Shown here one piece after another: positions 5,935 through 6,265 of a stretch of 6,265 bases of DNA. The notes under the pieces were generated by a model. That model had not been told where the DNA came from. It did not search any database and worked only from the letters and a program-made list of their open reading frames with translations. The position numbers were made by a program, and so were the translations under genes. The stretch is from JBEIVB01 sp040374085 (GTDB taxonomy: Bacteria > Bacteroidota > Bacteroidia > UBA4408), in NCBI GenBank assembly GCA_040374085.1, contig JBEIVB010000124.1, positions 1 to 6,265 of the forward strand. The letters run 5' to 3'. Within the stretch, counting starts at the first letter, position 1. Each line of letters opens with the position of its first letter.

Positions 5935-5988
5935 ATGGATGAGCTGCTGTGGAAAATATACGAGCAGCATAGTTGCAAACTGCGCTGA
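5935..5988 (+). pseudogene. 17-codon ORF ending in a repeat; possible gene-start remnant
   Basis: The ORF reads MDELLWKIYEQHSCKLR and stops at TGA 5986-5988. Its first dozen residues look like an ordinary amphipathic protein start, while the last codons and most of the stop come from repeat copy 2. It is preceded by GGAG directly before the ATG (too close for a good ribosome site) and by a -7 box at 5887-5894. Either a gene start was cut off by the repeat, or this is a chance ORF. No family is recognised. Confidence 0.3.
5965..5987. repeat. Palindromic repeat, copy 2 (diverged)
   Basis: Arms CAGCATAGTT (5965-5974) and AACTGCGCTG (5978-5987) surround the loop GCA. The right arm shares AACTGCGCT with copy 3, and the left arm shares AGC-TAGTT with copies 1 and 3. 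The stem has one A-C mismatch and one G-T pair. The loop is one base shorter than in the other copies. Confidence 0.6.
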
Positions 5989-6028
5989 GAGGAGCGCCGG
6001 GGCCTGAGTTACAGCCCAATACCCACTT

Positions 6029-6052
6029 GAGCGTAGTTTTCGAACTGCGCTC
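6029..6052. repeat. Palindromic repeat, copy 3
   Basis: Arms GAGCGTAGTT (6029-6038) and AACTGCGCTC (6043-6052) pair along 10 bp with one G-T wobble. They enclose TTCG, a stable tetraloop sequence in RNA. The copy ends 4 bp before the ATG that opens the truncated gene at the right edge and lies in the same open frame (from 5973). Confidence 0.75.
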
Positions 6053-6056
6053 GTTT

Positions 6057-6265
6057 ATGAGAATGCCCCTCATAGCCCGCTTCAACTACATTGAAATGAC
6101 CTACAACGGCGACGCCAACACCCAGCTTGGCTTTGAAATGTTAGAGGCCTTGCGCGTGGGGGCAAACTACACCTGGAATCTGAGTGCCCAGCGCTCTTTG
6201 GGCAACAACATGCAGCTGAACCTCTCCTACGACGGCCGCAAATCACCCGGGTCACCCACCATTCA
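6057..6265 (+). pseudogene. 5'-truncated C-terminal part of an outer-membrane-type protein
   Basis: The reading frame is open from 5973 (TAG at 5970-5972) through the window end. The protein-like part begins about 6057 and gives RFNYIEMTYNGDANTQ, LGFEMLEALRVGANYTWNLS, AQRSLGNNMQLNLSYDGRKS and PGSPTIH. The alternating strands with WNLS, QLNLSYDGRKSPG and a coming H-x-GG look like the last beta-strands of large Bacteroidota cell-surface or outer-membrane proteins. I recall such proteins ending in GRKSPG...H-GG-QVRAFF, so perhaps a dozen codons are missing beyond the window. Upstream there is no room for the rest of the protein: repeat sequence and a stop lie there. I infer a truncated gene. A genuinely short protein starting at 6057 is possible but lacks a signal peptide, which argues against it. 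Confidence 0.5.

Larger units (their letters stand above)
5586..6056. other. Intergenic region without an intact gene
   Basis: About 470 bp separate the desuccinylase-family start from the truncated gene at the right edge. The reading frames here are short, cysteine/proline-rich or in conflict, with no recognisable protein. The stretch holds -7 promoter boxes on both strands, one hairpin, one odd-centred palindrome, one 17-codon ORF and three copies of a palindromic repeat. Between 5586 and 5740 I see nothing beyond a possible long leader of the minus-strand gene. Confidence 0.6.

Noticed and set aside
5861..6052. Three repeated units with spacers as a mini CRISPR array
   Set aside because: Repeats are diverged, spacer lengths differ strongly (80 and 41 nt), loops vary in length, and no cas gene is present. 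A dispersed palindromic repeat fits better.

Overview
The window looks like a chromosomal segment of a member of the Bacteroidota with fairly high GC coding DNA. Three things point there: several exact TAnnTTTG (-7) promoter boxes, the near absence of Shine-Dalgarno sequences, and protein types typical of the phylum (a FecA-like TonB-dependent receptor, a TruB of the Bacteroidota form with a TPSLDAET segment, and a lipobox lipoprotein). I cannot name a genus.

Left block (1-3134, all minus strand): a Fur-type 8-1-8 palindrome (3071-3087) and a candidate promoter (3023-3053) precede a 716-aa FecA-like TonB-dependent receptor. A 252-aa exported SIMPL/DUF541 protein follows after 21 bp, and after 9 bp more comes a gene of which only the first 20 codons are visible. 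The tight spacing suggests one operon, probably iron-responsive and acting in the envelope.

Middle block (3102-4618): tRNA-Met(CAU) with its own terminator runs leftward. truB runs rightward and overlaps a small lipoprotein gene by ATGA, and a terminator closes that unit. The -7 boxes of the tRNA and truB promoters abut back to back, and truB is predicted to have almost no 5' leader. The tRNA carries the U55 that TruB modifies.

Right block (4626-6265): a minus-strand zinc-dependent succinylglutamate desuccinylase/aspartoacylase-family protein is followed by about 470 bp without an intact gene. This stretch is not empty. It holds several -7 promoter boxes, a hairpin, a 13-bp palindrome and three copies of a roughly 24-nt palindromic repeat. 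One repeat copy ends a 17-codon ORF. Another sits directly before an apparently 5'-truncated C-terminal piece of a Bacteroidota outer-membrane-type protein that runs off the window. I read this as a gene-decay or insertion hotspot populated by a small dispersed palindromic repeat.

I found no complete mobile element, CRISPR array, defence system or rRNA. The least ordinary parts are the repeat cluster with its gene remnants (5861-6265) and the face-to-face tRNA/truB promoter region (3237-3269).
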